A DNA stretch of 64,000 nucleotides. It comes from Odontesthes bonariensis (taxonomy: Eukaryota; Chordata; Actinopteri; Atheriniformes; Atherinopsidae). Positions 34,118 through 47,200 of this stretch are shown here, piece by piece (positions within the stretch are counted from its first letter, which is position 1; every line of letters begins with the position of its first letter). Location of the stretch: the NCBI RefSeq assembly GCF_027942865.1, contig NC_134514.1, forward strand, positions 4,626,115 through 4,690,114. The letters run 5' to 3'. The translations under genes and the position numbers were made by a program. A model generated the notes under the pieces. That model was not told the origin of the DNA and made no database searches. It was given only the letters and a program-made list of their open reading frames with translations.

Positions 34118-34423
34118 TTTATGGGCTCTTTGAGGTTCTGCCTTCCATCATAAATCTGCTCTCGATTTGCGTTCAAGTTAATGATTTATTGAAAGCTTGA
34201 TTTTAACATATAGATCCATCATAAAGCTCAGGTGAACCTGACAACAGGTTCCTTTTTTTGAAGTCCGCATCCGTGTCCTTCCACGCCTCGCGCCACCCTT
34301 ATTGACAACAACGGGCGCTCTGGTCATAATTTATTGGCACTTTTGTGGAAATAATTCAATCTCACCTGCTGAAAATGGAGACGTTCATCGGATTTTAAGA
34401 CCCTGCATGCGTGCTTGACAAAG
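34118..34423 (+). promoter_or_regulatory. Duplicated non-coding first exon of the GT92 gene, copy b
   Basis: Second copy, with the same donor (GACAAAG/GTAGGTTTC, exon end 34423) and the same uORF position; the uORF at 34375-34398 encodes METFIGF and a stop. It contains an extra CpG-bearing segment (34254-34330) that copy a lacks. Confidence 0.5.
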
Positions 34424-34429
34424 GTAGGT

Positions 34430-35224
34430 TTCTTCCTCATCTTTGAGTGTGATTTTAATGCTTCAGCTCATGTTTGCATGTGTGGTAAATGTAAATGTAT
34501 TTTATTTATAAAATACATTTACAAACAATCCTTACGGTGTACCAAAATGCTTTAAAGTAGGTAATAAATAAAGAGAAGAATAAGTAAAAACAAACAAATA
34601 AAAACAATAAAATAACAGTGAAAGCAATAAAATACAACAAAATCGAATAAGATAGAATAAGATAATAAATTACCGCATGGTGTCATGCGGAAAGGGTTAG
34701 AAATAATGTGCCAAATAAGAAAAACCTCAATTAGTCAACACTATTCATAACTATTTCAGATAATTAAGACTTTGTTTTCCACACCCTGCTTCTGCATTTT
34801 GTCTTTTTTTTGTTACAGTTAATGGTGTAATATCCCACATGTTGTTCATCTGAGGTGTCATTTACCTCCTTTTAGGAATCTATTAAGGATTAGATCATTT
34901 TTCTTATCATATCCGGATATGTATGACCTCATAAATGTTACGTATTTTCCTAAACCTGTCCAACCTTCATCCATAAAACAGTTTAAAGCGGAATTTCAAT
35001 CCAGTAATTCATGATTTAGAATTAATATTTTGATTCATCTTAAAAACTCCACATCCATGGATCGTATGTTTGTAATTCCAAAGAGGAAGTATTTTGAATT
35101 TTGCTACTGCTGAATTAGCTTCCTGTAAAACCTGCTCTTCTGAGCTCTGTGTCTGGAGCAAAAAGAAAATGTTAGTATAACTCAGTAGTTAGTAGTTAGT
35201 ATAACTTAGTTTCTGCCTCCCCAG
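34430..35224. other. 5' intron of the GT92 gene
   Basis: AT-rich sequence with a LINE-3'-like A-rich stretch at about 34490-34680. It ends with the acceptor TTCTGCCTCCCCAG at 35211-35224. Confidence 0.4.
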
Positions 35225-35259
35225 GTTTTTCTACCTGAATCCACCTGACTGTTTTTACG

Positions 35260-38200
35260 ATGGGCCAAAATCACCACCTGCCGCTTGCACATAAGAAGTT
35301 GAGACTGTTGATGCACATCATTCTAGTCATCACTCTCCTCTCTGTCGCACTGATGTTTTGGACCTACAGGTGGGATGAATTTACTCAGTACGAGAATAAT
35401 TAAAATGTCTTAAGCTGTATTTAACCGGGACAAATGCATCACTTTTATTTAATGGAATTACAACTGAGCTGTAAGAGATCACATTCTGAAGCTATTATCA
35501 AACGAAACCTAGCAATAAATATGTGAACATCCCCACTAATTTCATTTATTTAATCTATTTTATGTATTTTATTCTATTTATTTGTTTATTTAGTCATTTA
35601 TTATTATTATTAGTTAGTAATAGTATTTTTACTAGAATTGGTATTATTATTATTATTATTGTTGTTAATACAATCATTGTAAATATTTAAAAAAAAAATT
35701 GAGCTACTTGACTAATTTGAATTTCCCCCATTGAGGGATGAATAAAGTATTTTTCTATTCTATTCTATTTCTATTCTAAAGAATGTGCATACCCTTGGTT
35801 CTTAATGCTGTGTATTGCCCCTTTTGTGCACATTTTCCCAGATGGCAGAGCTGCCCGTTTTTCTTTATTACGTTTTTCTTTTCTTTGCTTCCAGGTTTTT
35901 GTATGAACTGCACATATCAGACCTCTCACAGCCACTCCAAAGCCCTACTTTTTTCCAAATGAAGCTACTGGGGAGTTTACAAACCCTTGTCCTCTTTTTC
36001 CCTTCTAATATCTATATAACATGTCTTAAACCGCATTCTTAAATTCTCTTTGCCTTTTTAGTTCACACAGCTCCCCCCAAAAAATCTACGATCCACCTTT
36101 ATACTTCCCAGAAGGAATAATACACTTAACCTGAAACCAGTCATTCAAACTTTGGCCTCATCATTTTATATATGTGCCTATAGTGTATGCCATCTGCACA
36201 AAGTGAGTCTCGGAGCTGATCGGGTTTATGGTAACAGCCGTTTAATTCTCACTGCGTCTGCGTCTGTTTTTACAACAAAGTGGTTATCTGTCTTGGACAA
36301 ACAGCATATTCTTTTATGGAGTTGTAAACCCTTTGTCTTCGAGATAAAATACACATAACTCATGACAGGCTGACACAACGATCGTATAGTAAATGGAAAT
36401 TACTGCCGACGAGAAAAATGATTAAATAAGATAATTTCTCTTTTAAATCACGAGAGGAGAAAACTATTTATATTTACAAAATTGTTTGCAGATTTCTTCC
36501 TTTGGACTATTACTTTTCTTCAAGTTATTTCAAAGAACAATAAAACAAACTGTTTATCATTATCCATAAAATACAAAGCACGGAAACAGTAGAAAGGAAG
36601 CCAAAGACATTACCAAACTCCAAATTGCTGCGTTTGCTGACAGATCTGCATTTATAACAAAAGGCTTTTGCCTTGATTGGCCGTCTGTTGTGCACAAACT
36701 GTTTCAGTTCGCTAGCTAAACAGAATAATGCACCGCGAACAGTAAAACACGTACAAAATGGAAAATAATTGAACAAAAACATGGTGGAGGTAACATCATT
36801 ACTGTCCACAGACCGATTACCTCAGTCGTAAATCCTCGCTGGCGTCCATGGAGGTGAATGTTGTGCAGAGAATGTATTTGGGTCCATGTTGTTTAAAATC
36901 CTAACCAACAAGAATTCATTTCTAACCCTAAAGAAGTGATGCGCTTACCCATGGACTTGTTTTGTGCTGTGTCTGTTTTTTTTGTTTGTTTTTTTTTGTT
37001 TTCTTTTGGTTGTTTTGTTGTTGTCTTCTATGTGGTCTTTTTTGTTTTTTCGTTTGCGTGTCTCTGGTGGGTCTGGCGGGTGGGGTGGGTAAGATGGGTG
37101 GATACTGGGGATTAGACTAGATACAGTATACTGTTTGTGTTATGTATATTGTGAAAATCTTCAATAAAAAGACCTTGATCAAAAAAAAAAAAAAAAAAGA
37201 TGAAGCTACGTCCCTCTACATTTGCTCTGTGATGAGCTGCTTGTTGCACAAACTCGATGCCCAACGGAGCATTCTCCATCGCGTTGTTTGTTTCTTTCTG
37301 ACGGCGACAACAACAGGAATATCGTCTCCTTTGACTTCCGGGTCACGACCCCGGGAAAACATCTGGCGCATGCGCAGAACGCAAAGTCTGATTCACCACG
37401 AGCTTCAGCGTCTACAAGCAGGTTTAGAGTGACTTTCAACCCAGTTATCTCGGGGTCTGAATCCCATCCGATCCAATTCTTAGTCAGATTAAGGTGTCTA
37501 CATGCACTTAATAACTCAGTCTGATTGTAATTTAGCCAATAATCCGATCCTTTCAGTGCCATGTGACCCCACTGAGTGGTGTTGTCTTTTAGCTGTAAAC
37601 AAGAAAATGTGACAAATTTGATTAACGTTGCTGAAGGCAAGTCCTGAGAAGAATAGACCAGCACGAAGGAAGGAAACAAAAATCATCAAATCAGGTTGTT
37701 TTCTATGTTTCTAAATTCCCTTGATGTCACTTCCAAGTACAATGGGTAAACACTGAGAAAGGTTCTGGTTCCCAGCTGAGATTTTAAAACAGAAAAATGA
37801 CATATTCTCATTGTCATTGTTTTCTTACTTATCTCCAGAACTATTAAAGATTTTAAAATGACCTACAACCTGACTGAAAATAGTTTCTTGTATACTTTGC
37901 AGACCATTTCAGGACAAGCTCTTCCAGCATGGAGCTCAGATCTACCAAAGAAATGCCGAATCACCAGCCCCACCTCAACTCCCTTTGCCAAAGAACTGTG
38001 GTCCAGGGAGCAAAGGTGAGCTACTAACAAAAGAGACTCAATTTGTTTCAAAAGATATACAAACATTTATATCCCCTTTAAGGAGTATTAACCATTCATT
38101 TGGTTTTCACTGCTTTTCTGATAGCACAGAGAAGGGTGCAGGTTTATGGCTTTTATCAGCTAACCCAGAGTTTTGTTCATAAAAAGAATTTTCTCTCGTG

Positions 38201-41200
38201 CAGCTTCTCGGGCAATCTCTTTTGTGGCGGTCGACAAGACGAAGACGCTGTTGATATCGGCTTATCTAGAACACCGCACGGACAAAAAGGAGGTTGGTTA
38301 AAAGTTGGGTGCTTCCAGGCCGCCCACTGATCTTTCCTTTTGAACTGTTTCAAAGTTCACTCCCCCCCCCCCCCCAGTCTGTGGGAGTGACTGGGAGCAC
38401 AGACAGTTGCTTTGTGATAATATTCTTATTTTGAATGTATCTATTCGATCAATAAGTGACAAGTTTGTCCAGTGTTGAAAATCCTGTTCTATTCTTTTCA
38501 AGAGAGGACTGTAATTGAGACCAAAGAGCTCTGACAGGGAAGTATTGATGGCTTTGACTGTAGTTTGAGGGATTTGTTGGACTATTTGTCTTTGTGAGCA
38601 AATTCCAAATTCGACCGGAGATCTTTTATTTTGTTGTGTACTGTTAATCTCAATTTCTGTCATCCACGGATCACTGGGGTTGACTTTCGTTTCTCTGACT
38701 TTGGTGTATCCATCTTTTATTTGTTGTAACAGCAGTTAATGCTTCTAGGTCGGATAGCTCCTAGGTTACTAACTTAAACAATCCAATAGTAGCCTATATA
38801 ATTATTGATTATCGAGAAACTTCTGTGGTTTGTTTTCAGTGACAGAACATCGCCATGATGAATGTGCAAGTTACAAGAGCCCGACTTTTCATCATTCTGT
38901 AAAAATGAGGTGAATTTAAAAGGTCACACATGTTTTTTTTTTTATTAAATACCTGCCAAACTCTTGACCACATCAGCCAACAACTCTACGTGACACTAAG
39001 GCTGGTGGATATTAAACCTGAGAAACATCAGCATGGGGCTGTTAATCTGTTCTTTATCTGTAATCGTGAAGCACTTTGTGGTTTTATCTGTGAAAAGCGC
39101 TATATAAGTAAATGAATACCAAATCAGTATGGTGGCTCACCTCAGTAAGCAAGAGAACATCTTTCAAGACTCATGAGTCTTCCTATCCTACTGGGTTTGG
39201 TGCGGAAGAGCCACCTGCTTCAGTGAGCCTATTCCCATCCGGACAAAACAGGCAGCAGGATGAGGATCATGTTCTCTGATTTTTTTCCAGTACTTTCACG
39301 ACAATGTATGATTAAATGAGAAGCTGCAGAAATTACAGCTGGATGCCTTTACAACCACCTTAATTACTATCAACCTCACAAACAGACCACAAGTCAATTA
39401 CTATTTCCATCTAGGGATAATAACCATAATTTGGTTAAAACAGAAATCAAGAAGAAGACTCAGGAGACCGTCAGCTGACTGAAAAGGTTTATTATAAGGT
39501 GAGAATATACTGTGAGGTGACTGGGGAAAGGAGTAAGAGACCTGGCTGACCTGGTATAGTCCCGCCTTTGCTTCTCTTCTTTGTTTTTGCTCCTCCGGAG
39601 TGAGCTTTGCACACCCAAGCTGCATAGTGCTTCTGGAGAGTGTGAATGGGATGTGCTTACACTGGAACCAGGAGAAAGAGAAAAATCAGGAGCTCAAGGT
39701 GGAGGAGCTTCGCAGCCCAAGGGCAGCTGGGACTTGTAGTTCCTCTCCTGGGAGCGCTCGCAGAGCTGATTGTCTATTCTCATAGCAAGAGAAACTAAGG
39801 CTGTGTTCGAAACCGCATACTACATACTACATACTACATACTACATACTACATACTACATACTACATACTGCATACTGCATACTGCATACTACATACTTC
39901 CATACTGTATACTCATCGATCAGACAGTATGCAGAGCGTTTACCCACAATGCATTTCGCTCCTGCCCGAGCCGAAATCAGCCGGCCTGAAGCTGATTTCT
40001 CTTAAGCTCTAAACTCTGTAAACTTTAGCAACATTTGAAATATTTTCAGGTGAGAAAGTAGTCGTTTAGATCCCCAACGTGTTGAAAACCTGACAAAATA
40101 CCGACTGTTTACAATTTTGTTTTCCGATGAATTTGGCGCTACTAAAGCTAGCCGCAGTGAGCAACGCACTTCCTGTTATTTTCACAAAATAAAATACCCG
40201 TTTGCCTTTTATCATAGGGAAAGCCATTACGATACAATCGGTGCTTTTGTTTTGAAAACAGGAAGTGAACCTACCCTCGTTGTAGCTAGCTTGAAACTGC
40301 CGTTTTGACAGGAAATGACGATCGGCGACGTCACGTTACGTTGCAACTTGGGTAGTTTGAGTATGAGTAGTAACCTCATGATGCATACCCAACATTTCGG
40401 AGAATCTAGTATGCATCCGGGAAATTAAAAAAAGTTAAAGTTAGTAGGAGTAGTAGGAGTAGTAGGAGAAGTATACGGTTTCAAACTCAGCCTAAGTCTG
40501 CAGAAATCTTTGTCTCATCTCTGGAAGCTAACTTATCCTTTAGTGTTTCCCTTAAAGAGTGGCAGAAGGCTCCCCTTAGAGCCCCAAAGCCCCTGTAAGA
40601 ATGGGTTGTAAATTCAAGCAGGTGGATATCCGATTTTATGCATCAGATTTTCATGCACTGTATCACAAACTCACAAAAAATATGATTCTCTAATGAAACT
40701 TATGTAAGTGAAGTATTGTATTTCTTACAGAAGCCCAGAGCGGACGTGGTACGTATAAACTTTTTTCTGATGGTTTTCGAGGCCACGAGATGACTCTCTT
40801 TTCTTGAATGCTCATGATCAGTTTCTCGGTGTTCTTAAAGCTTTTCCAAGAACGGACTCAAGCTGAAAATGTCAGATTTTGGAGAACCCGATCCTGCTGA
40901 TACAGCCGGCTGAGGGGACCAGGCCGTCTCCATGGTTACCGAATGATGCACGAGAGGTGCCGTTATCGTTTTCTCGAGAAAACGAAATATTTGTCACACC
41001 AGCGGGATTTGCTTTGTGCATTTTCACACAAACGCTCCACATTCCATGTTTTATTCATAGGCTACTTTATTCAGTTTTCAATGAAAGGGGGTAAAGATGG
41101 GTACACCATTGCCAGAAATACATATAAAATATATATAATATATATATTTATATAAACAGGGGCTGATTGGGGAGAAAAAGTGGCCTCGAAAACTATCGGT

Positions 41201-44200
41201 AAATTAACTCGTTATCTCCAGAAAACCATCAGAAAAAAGTTTATACGTACCATGTCCGCTCTGGGCTTCCGTAATTTCTAACTGGCTCCAATCAGCCCGT
41301 AATGTACAATGCTTCATAAAGCAGTAATCACAGAGATTAGTTAAAGGGGAAGTTTTTTTCTTTAAACCTTATTTCTGGCATTAAATACCTTCATCTTCTC
41401 ACCGATAACAGTTCAGGGAAAGTCGGCGTCCTTCGGAAGATATTTAGATCACTGGAGATGCATATGAGAACAGGGCAGAGACAATACAGCCTCTAAATAA
41501 GGCATTATCTGTCTTTATTTCACCAACACTTTAAGCCTGTAAGAGAGCGTGTTAACTCTTCTTTTGTCAGGTTCGTGTTTTGGCAATCGTGCTGCGGAAC
41601 GAGACGGTGGCCTATCGCTGCTGCCTCTGCTGTCAGGATCAGCTTCACCTTTCTGAAGGTGTCAGCTCCACCCACAGTGATCACTTCACCTTTCCCTATG
41701 GAACAGCTGACATCATGTGTCCCCTCCCTTCAGGCTGTGAGGCGCCGTCTTATATTGCTGTGACGTCTGCAGACATACCTCAAGGTAAAGGAGCCATACA
41801 GCAGATTTTTCTTTGTTAAAACATGTCTATATATGGACAGCAATATGGCATTTTAATGGAAACGTTTTGAACATATAAGGAGGAAAAAGGGTGAATGAAA
41901 GCAGCTAGAATTAGTTTAACATAACAAAGTAAAGTCCACACTGGAGTTTTGATGCTGAGATAAAAATGGTAAATTCCCAAAGGTTACACAAGACCACTGC
42001 CTTATGATTATGAGAAATTATAGAAATATTAGTTTAGCATCTTTCATGTTTAAAGAATTCTTCCTAAATATTTTCATGCATTGTTGTAATATTTAGGATT
42101 TCTCTGCAATATGGATGCCTTTGAGAAGAAAAACTGTTCAAATTCTGAATTTAGGTTGTTACAGAAAGACCCGTTTTCATTGCCTCATAGCAGCTTCAAG
42201 CTAATCCTGTGTATCATTCAAACTTTATGATAATCAAACAGCTGAACAATGTAAAACCAACTTTTAAGGTCATTATTTATTCAAAATTTCTCATGAACAC
42301 TGTTTTTTGGGGACACGGTTGAAAATATGATTCTCAAAATCCACTTTTTTGTGGCCTTCTAGACAAAAGTGATCATGTGTTTCTGGAAATCATGAACCAA
42401 AAGCCCAGGAGCGACTCCTTTCCTTACAACTTCACTGTCTGTCTCTCCACCATGTTTGATTTCACCAATGTTCTTCAGGTAACATTATGTCACACTTTCT
42501 TACCAGGATAAAGAATACAGACGTAGTATATTGAGGAATGAAAACTAAAGTTTAGCTTGTTGCCTTCCATAATATGTGATGGTTAGTCCAGAGATTTTTC
42601 CCCCCAAATGTTTGCCAACCGTAATGAGGAATCTGGTGTTGTGTTGCAGCTGGTGCAGAGTTTGGAAATGCTTCAGTTCCTGGGAGTGAACAGGGTGGTC
42701 GTCTATAAGACCAGCTGCAGCCCTGACACACAGCGTGTACTGGACTACTACACAAACAAAGGTTGAGTATGTTACTTTTTAAATGCTTTAAAAGCGTGAG
42801 CAGAGGCATTCTTGATTACTTTCTTCCACCTCCATTGTTTCTTTCAAAGAGAAAGTACTTTATGATATTATTTAAGTTATTAATGGGTTTCCCCCAATAA
42901 CTCATCCCTGATTAGATTGTTAGTCGACAGTAGTGATCACCAGTTTTCTCCTCTCTAAGACATCAATCTTACAGCTCATACACTCTCAGAAATAGGGCTA
43001 CAGTACGAGTCCTTTTTTGTCCCGTGAGGTACAATCTATACTAATGTACCCCCTAGGGTTAATTATTGGACCTAAAGGTGCATATATGTACCTTTTTGAG
43101 GGTCCAAAAGGTACATGTATGTACTCAGGTGGCAAAAGGTGCATATATGTACCTTTTTTTCTGAGTGCTGGGGTACAATAGACAGTTTGTGTTAGGCTAC
43201 TTCAGTATAAGGGTACAAAATTGCCACCACAGGTACAAGATTGGTCTCTGTAAGGTACAAACCACAAGGGTACAAAACTATACCTTCCGAGGGTACTGCC
43301 CCAGTGACAAGCCATCGTACCCCTAAAGGTACAATTCTGTACTTTATTTTCTGAGAGTGTATACACCAGGGAGTACACAGCAAAAAGCATGTCCAACTCC
43401 AAGGGAAAATGAGTAAATCTACAATATTCTGCAAGGGAAAATGGAAGATTAAATGAAGCAGTGTTCACTTATCATCACACCATTTTGTTGTTCAGTCATC
43501 ATAAGAAAAATGTTTAAGTTGAGCAAGCGAGAACTTTTTCAGAGAGTTGGCCTTTTGGTTGTGGATGAAATAGAAGGAGAAATCCCACCAGTAATATGTT
43601 TTAAAGACAACTTGGCAGAGATGGGGACTCAAGTCACTGTGACTTGGACTCGAGTCGACTTGAGTCGCTGTTTTGATGACTTGTGACTTGACTTGACAAA
43701 AAATAAAAGACTCGAGACTCGACTCGGACTTGGAAGTTAAAGACTCGGCTCTTGACTTGACTTGAGACACGATGACTTGAATGACTTGAGAGTTATTCAG
43801 TTCATGTTTTCAGTTTGAATATAAAATTAATAAATTAATTAAAAAAATAATATGGATTACCCAGTAGGAGCGCAGGCTGAGAATGGCGTCCTGATTGGAT
43901 CGCTACCCTGTCAGTCAGCCATGCCCTCTCTGCATACCTTAGTGTTTATTGGAGAGACTAAACTCATATCAGATATGCATCAACATGTCAGCGGGACCGA
44001 GAGTCGTTGTCTTCGGCTTTCATAATCACCATTTTGACGGCAAAAGACGAACAGCTCAGTGCAAGACATGCGGCATCAACATCTCAGACAGCCAGACGAC
44101 AACTTCCAACTTTGTTCGTCATTTAAAGATCCATTCTGACCAGTAAGTGCTTGTCAAATTAGCTAATATTATCCTGTTAGCCTAGTCGGTAGTTAGCTAA

Positions 44201-47200
44201 CGTTAGCTTGATATGACACGGGGTGGGGGACAGTTACTTATATCTTGTCTTTTCACTTTATCAAGATCAGATTCTGCAGGTAAAATTGTAATAATGAGGG
44301 GACTTGACTTGACTTGACCAAGAAAAAATTACTTGGGACTTACTTGTGACTTGAAAGCTAAGATTTGAGACTTACTTGAGACTTGCACATGTGTGACTTG
44401 GTCCCATCTCTACAACTTGGTGTGCATCTCGTCTGACCTGCAAAGATTAGAATGACATGACATATCAGATGTTTCTGGCTCTGAACTGTCAAACAATAAA
44501 CTAACGTAACTGACAGCATCTTTTCCACAGGCAAAAGTAACAGATGTCCAGCAGATTTTAAATTCACAGCTTAATTCCATACTTAAAGTAATCATATGTA
44601 ACTTCTCAAAAAGCCCATTACGGAGCTCCCCCTACAGGCTTGGAGGTAATGTACGGTTAAGACACTGTCGTAAATCTCTTTCTCTTCCTTGCTTCATCAG
44701 TCAACGTCTTAATCTGTTTCTTCGGTGCCTCTGCCATGATGATCGTACTGACAATGTTGCGCTAGCTTAGCCTTATACCTGGGAGCGTGAGAGGGGTCTA
44801 TTTGTTTTTGCGGTAGGTGTGCCAGAAAGCAAGTCGAAGTACTTCCGCTCAGCTCCCGGGCCGCTCCAGCAAAGTTACATCGCGCAGTTATTCCAACTCA
44901 GACCCCCGAAGGGCATAGGAGACAGGCCAATCGTAATATTAAAACTCATTCTAGCCGCACCATTTTTTTCAAACTGTTATTTTAAGGTATAAATGTTACA
45001 TAGTATTGCTTTAACCTATGGAATTGAAGTCTGGGGAAATAACTATAAAAGTTCGCTTCAGTCCCTAGTAACAATACAAAAGCGAGCAGTGAGAATCATT
45101 AATAAAGTGGGTTACCTTGAACACACAAATCCATTGTTTCTGCAGTCCAAATTATTAAAACTTCAAGATTTAATTTATTTCTATACAGCACAGCTATTGT
45201 TCAAAGCAAGTAAGGAATTATTACCGACAAATATACAAAAAGTATTTTTAAAAAGAGAAGGTAACTTCAATTTGAGGGGCTGTGGCAAATTCAAAGTACC
45301 AGCAGTGAGGACCACGAGGAAAACCATGTGTGTCTCTGTATGTGGCGTCCGTCTATGGAACAGTCTATGTGCCAATATTAAACAATGCCCATCCATTCAC
45401 CTTTTCAAACTAAGATACAAAAAAATTATATCATTAAAGTACAGTGCGCAAGAAGATCGCTGCGTACGACAGTAAAGGATGTTATGATCAGTTACTCACA
45501 GGACTTACCCTTGGGGTATTCTTATTGCTGTTGCTGGTATTTTTTAAGGAAGAAGAGGAGGGGGGGGGAGATGTATGCATATATATATATATATATATAT
45601 ATATACAAATTTGCTTTCGATGGTGTCAAGCCTGTGTGGTGGTAAAAAGTGATTTGTTCAAAGAAAAGTGCCCCATGCTTAAAGTCAAGCATAGTAGTGG
45701 GAGTGACATGGTTTGGGGCTGTATGGATGCCATCAACAGTAGGAAGCTGAATTTCACCAAAAGAAACATGCTTGTCAACATGTACTGTGACTACTGAAGC
45801 AGATCATGATACTCTCCATAGGATTTCAGTCAAATCTCACACACGTCTCTTTTAGCCTGGTGCAGACTCAAAATGTAAAATTTCAATGTAAGGCAAGGAT
45901 GAAACGCACAACGATGACCTCCCTTTTAATGCCTTTTCATTTCATGACATTTCGGGCCAACACGGCCCATTCTCAGGGAGTTTAACATAGGGGTGTACTC
46001 ACTTTTGCACCAGCATCATTTCACAAAAATGGACAAATATGTCATTTAAGTTATATTATTGACCTTTCTTTTCTGTTGTAAGCTCAACAGATGTTGTATT
46101 AAACTTACTCTATGCACGTTTTGGGAATAACTTGTGTGTGTATTAAAATATTGTTCAAAATGTTACTTTTCAACAGGGGTGTACTCATTTTCACTGTGCA
46201 CTGTAGATATGTATGTATGTGTGTATGTGTGTGTATATGTGTATGTATTTCCTTTTCTTTTTTTTTTTACTTTATTGCAACTGCACTATGTACACACATT
46301 TGATGGAGAACCAATGATGTAAATGGCGGCGGCCTTATTATTCATTAAGAACTGAATGGGGGTGGGAATCTATAAGCTTGTCTTCGTCCCACTCCTTTCC
46401 AAGCTTATTTGAATCTAAGTTGTATAAATGTACTTCTAAAATACTACGAATAAGTTCAGTTTGTGTATTGTACAAAAATTGTAACGTACTGTAATGGAAT
46501 TTTTTATCAAGGTGGATAAGAAGTTACTCAATAACCAGAGAAAATCTAGATTTTGTCTTAAGTTTATTCAAAGGCACACAGCGTTTGAATGTCCCTCCGT
46601 CACTGAGCAAAGTCAGAGATCGAGAGCCCTGAACAGAATGAGCACAGCCAATATATAGTGCGGAGGACATCTCTCCCCCTCAGGTTGGGAACAAGGAACA
46701 TACAAAACAAAGATCAAAGATCAGGAACCACAAACAATAAACCCCCTCCTCTGTGCTCTCTTATACATCTGAGATAACACAGTTTATGAGGTAGCCTCTT
46801 TACGACCCCCTGAACTAACCTCTTCAAAAGGTGTCAACCATAACCATTTCCCCAATAGAGTAAACATCTGTTTTCCCTCACTAACCATTACAGAAGGGTC
46901 ACAAGTTGAATAGTTCAGATGGAAAACACCAGACTTTGGATAATATGAGACAACTAAGAATTTTCCCATCACATTCCTTTCTTCTGATTACAAGATAATC
47001 ACAAAACAAAATAAAATTCTACCAAACCATCGTCCTAAACCATAAGGATTAAACTGAAAACTAAAAAAAAACATAACAAATACATGTGTTGTTTTCATGT
47101 TTTGCTTTCCCGGAACTAATATCCTTCAGATTACTAACAAAATAAAGCTGAAATAATGAGGAGAACAGTAATGTTAAAGGATATTCCTAACTTCATATAT

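Noticed and set aside
37206-37679. 157-codon minus-strand frame in GT92 intron 1
   Set aside because: Antisense to an overlapping open frame, no recognisable domain, in repeat-like sequence.
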